DNA of 22,500 nt from Chrysomallon squamiferum (GCA_012295275.1 CM022679.1:1203275-1225774); one strand, 5' to 3'; positions 9,262 through 19,398 are shown, numbered from the stretch's first letter. A program made the numbers and translations. The notes: generated by a model from the letters alone, not told the origin.

Positions 9262-9500
9262 ACTGGTCTGTTGAGTCTGCAATACTGTGTTTTCATTGGC
9301 TGATGTGTATGTTGGTCTGCAGTTAGTGAAATTGTGTGTTTTCATTGGCTGGTATGTATATGCCGGTCTGCAGTTAAGATTTTACTATGTTTTCATTGGC
9401 TGATATGTATATGTCGGTCTGCAGTTAAGATTTTACTATGTTTTCATTGGTTGATATGTATGTTGGTCTGCAGTTATAGTAAAACTTCATTTTGATTGGT
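9262..9500. repeat. 49-51-bp tandem repeat with inverted CCAAT in each unit
   Basis: TTTTCATTGG occurs at 9290, 9339, 9390 and 9441, with a diverged fifth site near 9489 (TTTTGATTGG). Each is followed by TGATRTGTATRT, GGTCTGCAGTTA and a short variable stretch. The ATTGG core is a CCAAT box on the minus strand, spaced about five helical turns apart. The middle copies are nearly identical, so the array is fairly young. Confidence 0.92.
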
Positions 9501-10125
9501 CACTAAATAAGTTGATCTCCAAGATGTGGAATGTTACATGACTACAGACAAACAAATTAGTTTTCTTCTGCAATCCATGTTCACATTGTAATGTGTGAAA
9601 ATATCTGAAGGTCTCCTACTAGAGTTTTGTAAGAGATTTTACTGAAATGATAATTTAATCTTTGTCATACACCCTCACGTTCCTAACTACGCATCAGAAA
9701 TAAAATACTGACTGAAAACAAAAATATTGAAATAAATTGTTTAGTTGACTGTTATTATTTTTATTTACTTGGGGTGCTGGGGTCTTTTGATTTGATTTTT
9801 AAAAAATTTATTTTGTTGTTGTTTTTGTATCTTAAACAATGTAAAAAATGAATTATTTTTCTCTTTTTTAATATTACATCTTAAAACGAGCAAATATTTT
9901 ATTTTTTATACTTTCCATAGGATGTTTTAAATGACCAACTTAAGGTATTAAGTAGAGTAGAAGTCATTAAATCATAATTAAGTCATTAATCATGATCAAC
10001 TCATTAAGAGTGATTAAATTGATTTACTGATTCTTTCAAGTCATTTGGTGTAAAAAACAACATTAAAATAGCACTTCTTTCTTTTCTCACTTCTGATCTT
10101 TCCTTTATATTCTTCTTTTATTTTT
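9501..10125. other. AT-rich sequence, no gene seen
   Basis: An acceptor-like CTTTCCATAG at about 9921 was examined as a possible next exon. In the phase required by exon 3 it reaches a stop after two codons, so no exon is called. The short direct repeats AAGTCATTAA and AGTCATTAATCATGATCA occur near 9960-10000. Confidence 0.5.
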
Positions 10126-10176
10126 TATTTTTTTCTCTCTCTTGCTCTTTTTTTTCCCTCTGTCTGTCTGTCTCTT

Positions 10177-10252
<76 letters not shown>
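10126..10252. repeat. pyrimidine tract, (TC)n
   Basis: A T/C-rich lead-in is followed by more than 25 uninterrupted TC units (about 10195-10250) and short CCTCT units. It is a nearly pure polypyrimidine strand with mirror symmetry. Confidence 0.95.
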
Positions 10253-10255
<3 letters not shown>

Positions 10256-10580
10256 CTCTACCTCTACCCCTCTCTACCTAACTGTAAACAGCAAAACCAC
10301 TCAGTTATGTCTATATATTGATTTGTCAAGGACATGGAACTAATCCTCTGAAGCTGGTCAGTGTAATCAGTGAGATAAGAGTTCTATGACTTGTTATTTA
10401 CAAAAAAAAACAGATTACAGCCAAACCAAGCATCACCATCAGTATTCAGTACGTAGAGTGTGTTACACAGACGTTCTTTTTAAAAAATGTTTTCATTGAT
10501 TTGTGCTTTTCCTTGACTAAATTATAAAACTGATGCTGCTGCCTCTGATTTTCTGATTCTAAACTTAGACAACTCATGTT
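10253..10580. other. noncoding sequence, no gene seen
   Basis: Moderately complex sequence between simple repeats. The minus-strand frame through it is mostly the translation of the neighbouring (CA)n tract. Confidence 0.45.
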
Positions 10581-10751
10581 ACTTACACACACACACATAC
10601 TTACACAGAAAAAAATACACATACACACACACACACACACACATACATACATACATACATACATACATACACATACACATACATATACACACATACACAC
10701 ACTCATACAGGCATTCAGACATACATACACACACATACATAGACACATATT

Positions 10752-10807
<56 letters not shown>
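10581..10807. repeat. compound (CA)n, (CATA)n, (TA)n
   Basis: CA units, then seven CATA units (about 10643-10670), degenerate CA/CATA, and a pure (AT)n tract of about 45 bp (10762-10807). Open frames on both strands here (H/T/Y on one, C/V/Y/M on the other) are repeat artefacts. Confidence 0.96.
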
Positions 10808-10809
<2 letters not shown>

Positions 10810-11240
10810 TTAATAAATAAATAAGCAAATAAATGAAAACGAAATTATAAAACATAAATAAAGAAATAAAACTTCAAATGTATTAGTAAATGAATAAATA
10901 AGAATATAAAAGCAAATAAATAAATATAAAGGTTAAAATATTATTTTTTATAAACTAATAAATAAGTGTATGAAACAGATAAATTAAAGGATAATTACAG
11001 AGATAAGTAAATAAAAATGTATGTTAAACAAATAAATAAATATAAATGTCAGATATGTAAATAAATACATAGATAAATACATGAATAAACTAACAAATAC
11101 TAATGTATATTAAACCAAATAAACAAGTATAAAAGTAAACCCAATCAGGTGCACAAATAAAGGTATAAACAAATAAATAAACAACGTAGTAAATAAACGC
11201 AAAGGTAAATACGTAAATCAATACATGAAATGAAATAAGT
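10808..11240. repeat. degenerate (AAAT)n low-complexity region
   Basis: More than 400 bp of A-rich sequence built from AAATA, AATAAATA and variants such as ACATAAATA and AAGTAAATA. It has no fixed period but clear AAAT ancestry. Confidence 0.8.
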
Positions 11241-11519
11241 ATACCTGACTAAGTGAAACATGAAAGGTGTATCTAAGTAAAACACGGGTATCACAATTTT
11301 CTGTCACATCCGGCATCACCCGGCTGGATCAATGTTAATAATTAACATTAACAATTAACAGTGCAGCTTGTGTGACACTGATTTGTGGAAATGTTTGATT
11401 CTGATTAACAGAAAGCTTTCACAATTAGTGTAAATGGACGTTTGGAGTATCAGAGTGGAAACATTTTCAAAGGTTTTATGGGCTGAGGTAAACAGTTGTA
11501 TCTATAAATATTAGTGTGA
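11241..11519. other. unique sequence with a perfect HNF1-type palindrome
   Basis: GTTAATAATTAAC at 11334-11346 lies inside a 19-bp inverted repeat (AATGTTAAT, A, ATTAACATT; 11331-11349). The HNF1 consensus GTTAATNATTAAC is matched at every position. A small CpG-bearing patch (CATCCGGCATCACCCGGC) lies immediately to the left. No open frame supports a gene. Confidence 0.4.
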
Positions 11520-11915
<396 letters not shown>

Positions 11916-12110
11916 GAGTGATACATTTTTAGAAACAACGAGGAAGGTGAGAAGTAAACAAAGGTAAAGTGTTTCTGGTTACATAAACAACTCACTGAGG
12001 TGTTTGTTTCTCATTACGAGATTCCCACTCAACTCTGTCATCACCTCACTGTTCTCTGTAGGTGTGGTGTGTATCACAGGATATGACGTGTGTGTGTGTG
12101 AGGGTGTGTT

Positions 12111-12176
<66 letters not shown>

Positions 12177-12337
12177 TGATACATTTTTAGAAACAACGAG
12201 GAAGGTGAGTGTAAACAAAGGTAAATGTTTCTGGTTACATAAACAACTCACTGAGGTTTTTGTTTCTCATTGTGTCAACTCTGTCATTCACTGTGTATGT
12301 TGTGTGTATCACAGGTATGTGTGTGTGTGAGGGTGTG

Positions 12338-12387
<50 letters not shown>

Positions 12388-12579
12388 ATTTGTGAGAGTA
12401 ATACATTTTTAGAAAACAAGGAAGGTGAGAAGTAAACAAAGGTAAAGTGTTTCTGGTTACATAAACAACTCACTGAGGTGTTTGTTTCTCATTACGAAAT
12501 TCCCACTCATCACCTCACTGTTCTCTGTAGGTGTGGTGTGTATCACAGGATATGATGTGTGTGTGTGTGAGGGTGTGTT

Positions 12580-12670
<91 letters not shown>
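11916..12670. repeat. three tandem copies of a core separated by (GT)n
   Basis: A core beginning ATACATTTTTAGAAA starts at 11921, 12179 and 12401. Each copy continues GAGGAAGGTGAG (the third has AAGGAAGGTGAG), GTAAACAAAGGTAAA, TTCTGGTTACATAAACAACT, CACTGAGG, TTTGTTTCTCATT, a variable middle, and TGTGTATCACAGG. It then runs through GTGTGAGGGTGTGTT into a new (GT)n tract. Spacing is 258 and 222 bp; copy 2 has small deletions. The unit of core plus microsatellite was therefore duplicated as a block. Frames on both strands are artefacts. Confidence 0.93.
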
Positions 12671-12671
<1 letters not shown>

Positions 12672-12840
12672 GGGGGAATATATGAGTATGCATAAGAGTG
12701 TGTGTGTGTGTGTGTAAATGATTGTGTGTATGTGTGTATGTTGTGTGTGAGAGAGTGTATTTGATTATGTGTATCTGTGTACAAGTGGGTGAGAGTATGT
12801 CTGTCTGTGTATGTGAGAACATGGGAAACACAGTGGTTTT
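12671..12840. repeat. degenerate GT/GA-rich tail
   Basis: A GGGGGG interruption is followed by imperfect GTGT, GTAT and GAGAG motifs that fade into unique sequence near 12830. Confidence 0.8.
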
Positions 12841-13300
12841 ACAAACCATAAAATGAAATATTTACAATGCAGCATTAATTAACAACAAATTATAATTATG
12901 TAGTGAACATACTTAGTCTGCTATAGACTTTCTGCAACTGCTGACAAACAGAATATTTTCTTAATTAACTTGAATGAAGAGAAATCTCACATCAAAGAAG
13001 CAAGTCTGTGAGTAAAACACAGCTGACACAGAGATCTGTACAACAAGCTGGTTATTCGGATTTTGTAAGCTGAAAGTTGTCCAGCAGTCATCTTGTGGTA
13101 AGGAGATTAGCCTCCTTCCTGTCAGGAGCAGTTTGCAGATCCTCCTTGACATCTCAGTTTGATGTGTGACATCTTACTCATGTCACCAGCAGAGACAGTG
13201 TGTTTAATATATCCAGTTCCAGACAGGACTCCATAGCTGATGAGTCAAAATAGTAAATGAAAAAATAAATATTTTAAGACTTGTTTAATTTTGTGTTAAG
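12841..13300. other. unique sequence, open on both strands, undecided
   Basis: The part from about 12960 to 13165 has higher complexity. It is open on the minus strand (63 codons, 12961-13152) and, in another phase, on the plus strand (about 13014-13163, ending TGA). Neither translation shows a family motif and splice sites are weak. It could be a small exon, a fragment of an old mobile element, or chance. Confidence 0.25.
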
Positions 13301-13912
13301 TCATCACACACATGTACACACACACACCCATGCACACACACACACATGTACACACACATGCACACACACATATGCACATGCACACACACACACACATGCA
13401 CACACACACATACACACACATACACATACATACTCATATACACACATATGCACAAAACATACACATGTACACACACACACCCCACACACACACACACACA
13501 TGTACACACACATGCACATACATACATACTCATATACACACATATGCACAAAACATACACATGTACACACACACACCCATGCACACACATACATGTACAC
13601 ACACACACCCATGCACATATACACACATGCACAAAACATATACACACACACATGTACACACACACACCCATGCACACACACATGCACATACATACATACA
13701 CATATACACACATATGTACAAAACATACACATGCATGCATTCACTCACACACATGGATATTCACATGTACACACACATATATACAGATACATACATTACA
13801 CACATATATGAACATATACAAAAATAACATACTCATAAATACACATACATACACATGCACTGACACACACACACACACACACACACGCACATATATATAT
13901 ACATATACATAC
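13301..13912. repeat. (CA)n-rich block with internal duplications
   Basis: About 600 bp of CA repeats with CATG, CATA and CCCATG variants. The landmark CACAAAACAT (or TACAAAACAT) recurs at 13451, 13547, 13630 and 13727, spaced 96, 83 and 97 bp, in a conserved context (CATATACACACATATG before, ACACATGTACACAC after). The block has thus grown by duplicating ~96-bp segments as well as dinucleotides. Long frames on both strands, all low complexity, are artefacts. Confidence 0.93.
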
Positions 13913-14394
13913 ACATCTTACTGAAAAGATATACTATAATGGTTAGACTGGGAAATAATTGGGCTCTTTTGATTCTCTATGCTGATCATTAAACAGACTG
14001 TGATTCTAATTAGATTTATACAACAGAATCACTGCAACATGTAAATTATTCACATTTAGCAAAACATGTAAGTGGAAATGTCTAGTCAAGAAGACAAAAA
14101 AAGAAGACATTTCCAAGAAAGAGACATTTATTTATAGTGTTTGCATCTTTAGAGTAATTTGATCACAAGTTAACTGACAAAGTGACATTGTCACCAGTGG
14201 GAATTCATTTGGAGCACAGTAACCTGACAAAATGACATTCACTGGCTGTGTCTGAATAATTAGTGTGGGTTGACGACGTGTTAAATGTAAAAAGTTAACA
14301 TCATCCCCAGTGGGAAATCATTTTGAACACAGTAACCCCTGAGGTCAGTGTGGCCTGATCAGACTGGAGTTATGTTGTTTTCAGATACGTTCAG
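13913..14394. other. unique sequence with a diverged direct duplication
   Basis: About 45 bp around 14180-14225 (CACCAGTGGGAATTCATTT, then GAGCACAGTAACC) recurs at about 14303-14340 (CCCCAGTGGGAAATCATTTT, then GAACACAGTAACCCC). A third partial copy, CAAAGTGACATT / CAAAATGACATT, lies between. No gene was seen. Confidence 0.5.
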
Positions 14395-14895
14395 ATTTAC
14401 ATTGAATAGAGAATTACATTAGAAACAGATTTGCATTAAATACAAAATTACATTAAAAATAGATTTAGATTAAATATAAAATTACATAAAAAATGTATTT
14501 ACATTAAATAAACAACTTGACTAAAAACAGATTTACATAAAATACAAAATTACATTAAAAATAGATTTACATTAAATACAAAATTACACTAAAAATAGAT
14601 TTACATTAAATACAAAATTACACTAAAAACAGATTTACATTAAATACAAAATTACACTAAAAATAGATTTACATTAAATACAAAATTACACTAAAAACAG
14701 ATTTACATTAAATACAAAATTACACTAAAAATAGATTTACATTAAATACAAAATTACACTAAAAACAGATTTACATCAAATACAAAATTACACTAAAAAC
14801 AGATTTACATCAAATACAAAATTACATTAAAGACATATTTACACTAAATACAAATATATTCTTAAAAAATAGACTTACATTAAATGCAGTTTTAT
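14395..14895. repeat. second 34-bp minisatellite
   Basis: About 14 units with the order ACAGATTTACATTAAATAC, AAAATTACACTAAAA, total period 34 bp. AAATAGATTT and AAACAGATTT versions alternate over part of the array, again producing a 68-bp pattern. Outer copies at both ends are diverged (near 14395-14520 and 14830-14895), and the centre is nearly identical. Confidence 0.93.
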
Positions 14896-15734
14896 GAACA
14901 ATCTGATAATTACATTAAACTCAGATGTGCATTAAATATTTCTGTCTGTCTGTCTTGTCTGTACGTCTGCTTAAATCTTTTAAAATTAAGCATTAAATAT
15001 TGTCAGATACTTCACAGCCTCGTGGTGTCGGCAGAAATCTCCCATTAACAGAGATATTTTAAGACGACATTTGTCTCCGGTGATTAAATTAATTAAAACC
15101 ACAGAAGATGTTAGGAAGATGTAAATCTTGGTGTGATAATGTCAGGGAGGTGACAAATCTACACGAACTGAGACCAGCAAGTTTAAAAATAAACTGCACT
15201 ATAAATTTAGGTATCTGTTTTTAATACAAAATTTAAATCACACAGATGGGAAATGTTCGTGTGTGTGTGGAGGTGGTAATATGTCCTTTTACAGTACAAT
15301 TGGGAAAACTGATATTTCATATCTATTAAGACATGGAAGCACATATCACAGACATTGATAAGTCAGAAATAGAGACATTGGCTAGATTGGGAAAAAGTGT
15401 ATGATATACAATGTCTCAGACAACTACTCTAACCACTGTTTCTTACTCATTCTGTACTGATATAGTTTAATTTTAATAGTATTTGTTACATCTAGCAAGT
15501 ACAAAGAATAATTTCTTGTTTTTTATTTACTAAATACAACATTCAAAAGTGATTGTTGTTGTTGTAGATGCTGGGAATCATTTCTGTACATCTGTTTTAT
15601 GTTTATTTATTTATTCTGTTTAATATTGTTTATTTGTTTATTTTCTATTATTATTTTTTTTTTTTTGCGTTTCCTATTTGTATCATTAATATTTGGTAAT
15701 TAAAAAGAACTGTTGAACAAATTTGTATGGATAC
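14896..15734. other. unique sequence, no gene seen
   Basis: The stretch 15010-15200 has above-background complexity and several CpG (CTCGTGGTGTCGG, GACGAC, CTCCGG), but stops occur in all frames over any useful length. (GTCT)n is present at about 14940-14956 and a T-rich tract at about 15600-15666. Confidence 0.45.
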
Positions 15735-16012
15735 AAGGATGAACTGATAGACAGAGAGAAACAGCCAGAGAAAGAAATAAAAAAACAGAGAGACAGAGAC
15801 AGCAAGACAGACATATATAGAGAAAGTCAGATAGAGACATAGAAAGACAAAGACAGAAAGAGAAAGAGAAGAAAGACACAGAGACAAATGTGTGTGTATA
15901 TGCATCTGGTATATACATGTGTGTGTCTGTGTGTGTGTATGTGTATGTGTCTGTGTGTGTGTATGTATATGTGTGTGTGTATGTGAGTGTGTGTGCGTGT
16001 GTGTTTATGCTC
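15735..16012. repeat. purine tract (GA/GACA)n joined to (GT)n
   Basis: From about 15735 to 15887 the + strand is almost entirely purine (GAGA, GACAGA, AAAGA) with interspersed C. It switches abruptly at about 15888 to GT and GTAT repeats ending in GTGCGTG. Minus-strand frames with S/L/C/F runs and plus-strand V/C/Y runs are artefacts. Confidence 0.9.
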
Positions 16013-16104
16013 ACTCAGCTGTGTACTAAACTAGACATGGGAAGTAGGAAGTCACAGACAATGTTGGACTGTGAAGCAAAATACTAATCATCATTTATGA
16101 CTTA

Positions 16105-16195
16105 TCTTCAAACAAAATGGCCACTCGCACTCCACTGATTAAAGTCTATCTCCTCAATGGTTGCTATGGTGACGGGCTGTCTAAATATAAACATG
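16105..16195 (+). promoter_or_regulatory. candidate promoter with YY1 and RFX X-box motifs
   Basis: CAAAATGGC (16113-16121) matches the YY1 consensus. GTTGCTATGGTGAC (16160-16173) is a near-consensus RFX X-box: two half-sites GTTGCT and GGTGAC around AT. TATAAA occurs at 16186-16191. X-boxes mark promoters of ciliary genes in animals, and YY1 sites are common near starts of transcription. Orientation is uncertain because the X-box is nearly symmetric; + is suggested by the TATA position. No exon could be attached in either direction. Confidence 0.4.
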
Positions 16196-16289
16196 TTTTG
16201 TTATGAGATTGAATATTATTAATATTATTAAACTGTTCACTTTTCTAGTATATGTTTAAAGTCACGTGTGTGCATGTTGTAGAAAAAAA

Positions 16290-16459
16290 TGTAGTATATC
16301 TATTTATCTATCTATCTATCTAACTATCATACAGGTACTGTACCTGTATATATATATATATATATATATATTAAACTTGACAATTAAGAAAGAAATAAAA
16401 GAGTTAATAATTAATGTATATATAGAGACAATATGTGTTTAAAAATGTATATACATCTA

Positions 16460-16505
<46 letters not shown>

Positions 16506-16519
16506 ACAGTTTAGTGTAA
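16290..16519. repeat. (ATCT)n and (TA)n microsatellites
   Basis: ATCT units at about 16300-16326, (TA)n at about 16348-16371 and 13 or so ATCT units at about 16455-16505. The unit CTGTATATATATA followed by TATTAAACTTGACAATTAA appears at 16344-16386 and again at 16570-16605, so part of the block is duplicated. Confidence 0.93.
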
Positions 16520-16980
16520 AATAAAGTTAATAATTAACACAGGTACTGGTTAATAATTAACACAAAGACCTGTATATATATATATATATTAAACTTGACA
16601 ATTAACACAGTTTAGTGTGAAATAAAAGAGTTAATAATTAACAAAAAGATACTTAGAGACACAGTGACACAGTTTAGTGTGAAATAAAAGAGTTAATAAT
16701 TAACACAAAGATACTTAGAGACACAGTGACACAGTTTAGTGTGAAATAAAAGAGTTAATAATTAACACAAAGATACTTAGAGACACAGTGACACAGTTAA
16801 TAATTAACACAAAGATACAGAGACACAGTTTAGTTTAGTGTGAAATAAAAGTGTTAAAATTAACAAAAAGATACTTAGAGACACAGTGAAAAGTTTAGTG
16901 TGAAATAATTAACACAAAGATACTTAGAGACACAGTGACACAGTTTAGTGTGAAATAAAAGAGTTAATAATTAACACAGA
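16520..16980. repeat. 62-bp minisatellite carrying HNF1-type palindromes
   Basis: The unit runs CAGTTTAGTGTGAAATAAAA, GAGTTAATAATTAACACAAA, GATACTTAGAGACACAGTGA, CA. TTTAGTGTGA starts at 16611, 16673 and 16735, exactly 62 bp apart; later units are shortened. The string GTTAATAATTAAC begins at 16526, 16549, 16630, 16692, 16754, 16796 and 16963, with imperfect versions near 16403 (last base T) and 16853. The first two copies lie in diverged partial units. Confidence 0.94.
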
Positions 16981-17224
16981 CACATTAGTAAGACACACCA
17001 GTCTCCTGGTTGGTTCTGAAACAATAAGACTGATTAAAACATCAAACATTCATCACACTTTGCTGCTATTAGCGTCTCAGATTCCTGAAAATAGACCATG
17101 AAAAGAATTTCAAATCAGTTTTATTTTTAAACACATTCTGACAGTCTCATAAACTATTATTTTTTCACATTACCATTTGTGCTTTTTTCTCATCTTTGTT
17201 TCTCCATACTTGGCTGCTTTTATT
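16981..17224. other. unique sequence, no gene seen
   Basis: Moderately complex sequence without open frames, grading into T-rich DNA from about 17155. Confidence 0.5.
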
Positions 17225-17625
17225 AGATTTTTTCTTTCTTTTCTTTTTTAATACTTTATTTCATTTTATTTTATTTTATATTATATTATATTATATTATT
17301 TTACTTTATTTTTTTATTTATTTATTTATTTATTGATTTATTTTTATTTATTTATTTTTATTTATTTATTTATTTATTTATATATGATTTTATTTTATTT
17401 TATTCTATTTTAATTTATTTTATTTTATTAATTAATTAATTTTATTTATTATATATTTATTTATTTGTTTTATTTTATTTTATTAATTAATTTTATTTAT
17501 TTATTTTATTTTATTTTATTTTATAAATTAATTTGATTTTATTGATTAATTTTATTAATTTTATTTATTTATTTATTTATTTATTTTATTAATTATATTG
17601 ATTGATTTATTTATTCATTTTGCTT
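17225..17625. repeat. (TTTA)n / (TTTTA)n low-complexity region
   Basis: About 400 bp of almost pure A/T with TTTTA, TTTA, ATTA and TTAATTAATTAA motifs. It mirrors in composition, on the opposite strand, the A-rich region at 10808-11240. Confidence 0.95.
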
Positions 17626-17963
17626 CTGAAAGAGGCAATCAGTAATGTGTATATTGTGAAAAAAGAATATTAATTACTGTGTCTAATGTAACACAGTGAT
17701 GTCACACTCCACTGTGTTAATTGTTGATGTTTCTCGTAAATCAACACAGCTCTGCCAGTCTGAGCAGATGAAGTGTTTTTCTGGTTTCACTGGCTTCTGC
17801 TGGATGTGTGTTTATTTACAGTTGTAATTCAGAGTGGTTTAACAAGTGTTCAGTGGCTGTGTTAGGTGTATTTTGTAAACGTGTGATGTGTTTTGAATAT
17901 TGTGCTATCAGTAATTTGTTGAGTAGTTGTATCCATTTGAAATGTTTCTCTGATGAAAGTGAT

Positions 17964-17965
<2 letters not shown>
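17626..17965. other. unique sequence, no gene called
   Basis: A + strand frame from 17808 is open for about 55 codons before entering the GT repeat (C, V, F and S rich). It has no acceptor or donor consistent with a spliced exon and no recognisable motif, so it is left uncalled. Confidence 0.4.
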
Positions 17966-18011
<46 letters not shown>

Positions 18012-18065
18012 CTGAGTATGTATGTGTGTGTAAATTTATATATATAGTGTGTGTATATGTGTATA

Positions 18066-18103
<38 letters not shown>

Positions 18104-18110
18104 TTTTATA
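17966..18110. repeat. two (GT)n tracts
   Basis: GT repeats at about 17967-18007 and 18068-18101 are separated by TATG and TATA variants. Confidence 0.96.
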
Positions 18111-18867
18111 TGTATGATATGTTTTTTTAATTTCTTCTATGTGTCTACATAATAAATAAAATATGGAAATGAATGTTAAATAACCATGCAACTCAGGAAT
18201 GATTTAATGTTGATTTCTTTGTCAATACCTCAATACATCTTGTTATTTATAGTTTCTTGGTGTCAGATATCTGTGTGTCGTTGTGTGTGTATGTGTGTAT
18301 GTATATATGTGTATGTGTGCATGTATATATGTGTATGTGTGCATGTGTTTATTTGTACAAAGAAAGAAAATCTACGTTGTTTCAGTTATGAGGAAGAGAT
18401 GATGTGACAACAGACATGTTAGCACATACCATGATTATTAATAAACTTATGAAACTGGAAACAGACAAGAGTTTTAACACCTAGTTACACCTGTCTGAGA
18501 CACAACTGATGAATGCTGGGAATCTGGTTGTCATTGGAGACAAATTAGTAGGTATCCTGCAATTTACAACTGTTTATCTCTGGAATCAATAGACAATTAT
18601 CACAATTATTTATTCTTGCCTGCAGTCAAGTAACAACACACATCAAACCAGATGTAAACATCACATCTACGTCCATTCATTAGACTGCGTAAAACACTAC
18701 TGTTTACCTGTTTATCTGTTTACTCATCTAGTTTGTCACTGCAGAAACAAACTCTGATGTCACATGAGATTAAATGATATTTATGAAACGTAGTCACAAA
18801 TCAGAGGCTGAAATCTGATCAAATTCTGTACTCAGATTACCAATTATTTCAAATTAATCAAAGTTTG
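18111..18867. other. unique sequence, no gene seen
   Basis: It includes a short GT/TATG-rich patch (about 18275-18350) and unique AT-rich DNA. A 6-bp inverted repeat AGATGT (18650-18655) / ACATCT (18663-18668) is visible. No exon was found. Confidence 0.5.
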
Positions 18868-18973
18868 TTTAATGACGTTTTACAATTAGTGGATGTCGTG
18901 TGACGAACATGATGGTTTGTCTGACGTGAACCACCAAAGCAACTTACTTTTAGTGATCAACAGCAAGGTTTCT
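18868..18973. repeat. dispersed repeat, copy 2
   Basis: Homologous to 8825-8900, with about 30 additional internal bases (around GACGTGAACCACCAAAGC). It keeps at least four CpG where copy 1 has CA or TG, so this copy is younger or less decayed. It is followed within about 25 bp by a (GT)n tract. Similarity may extend weakly to the left to about 18800. Confidence 0.7.
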
Positions 18974-18995
18974 TTCACATCCACCTTTCTGTTAG

Positions 18996-19048
<53 letters not shown>

Positions 19049-19172
19049 GCATGTGTGTGTGTTTGTGTGTGTGTCTGTGTGTGTGTGTCTGTGTGGGTGT
19101 GTGGGTGTGTGTGCATGAGTGTGTGTGCGTGTGCATGTGTGTGTGTCTGTGTGTGTGTGTGTGTGTATGTGA
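18996..19172. repeat. (GT)n with interruptions
   Basis: A pure GT tract (about 18999-19042) followed by GT with GCGTGCATG, GTCTG and GGGTG interruptions. The CV-rich and TH-rich open frames across it are artefacts. Confidence 0.96.
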
Positions 19173-19302
19173 TGCTGCCAGTCACTGTCATGAAAAGGGA
19201 TACATCATTTTGTTTGACAAATATGAAAATTTGTGAATGTATAAAATTTCATTTCAACAGAGAGTAACATAAAATCATTGGATTCAGTTTTGATCATCCA
19301 CC

Positions 19303-19398
19303 CCTCCCAGATCTGCAGCCTCCCAGGCCAGCACCCTCCCAGATCAGCAGCCTCCCAGATCAGCACCCTCCCAGATCAGCACCCCTTCCAGTCAGCAG
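19303..19398. repeat. 16-bp GC-rich tandem repeat, six copies
   Basis: Six consecutive 16-bp units of the form CCTCCCAGATCAGCAC occupy exactly 96 bp. Variants include CTGCAG, GGCCAGCAC and a last copy CCCTTCCAGTCAGCAG. It is GC-rich and pyrimidine-skewed, unlike the rest of the window. Confidence 0.95.

Noticed and set aside
9921-9960. Acceptor-like CTTTCCATAG as the next exon of the + strand gene
   Set aside because: In the phase demanded by exon 3 it hits a stop after two codons.
13850-13912. CRISPR-like regular repeats across the CA-rich and minisatellite arrays
   Set aside because: No unique spacers lie between repeats; these are contiguous tandem repeats in eukaryotic-type DNA.
15651-16014. 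Minus-strand S/L/C/F-rich frames suggesting a secreted or membrane peptide
   Set aside because: They are the translation of the purine/pyrimidine tract and adjacent (CA)n; two frames are open over the same bases.
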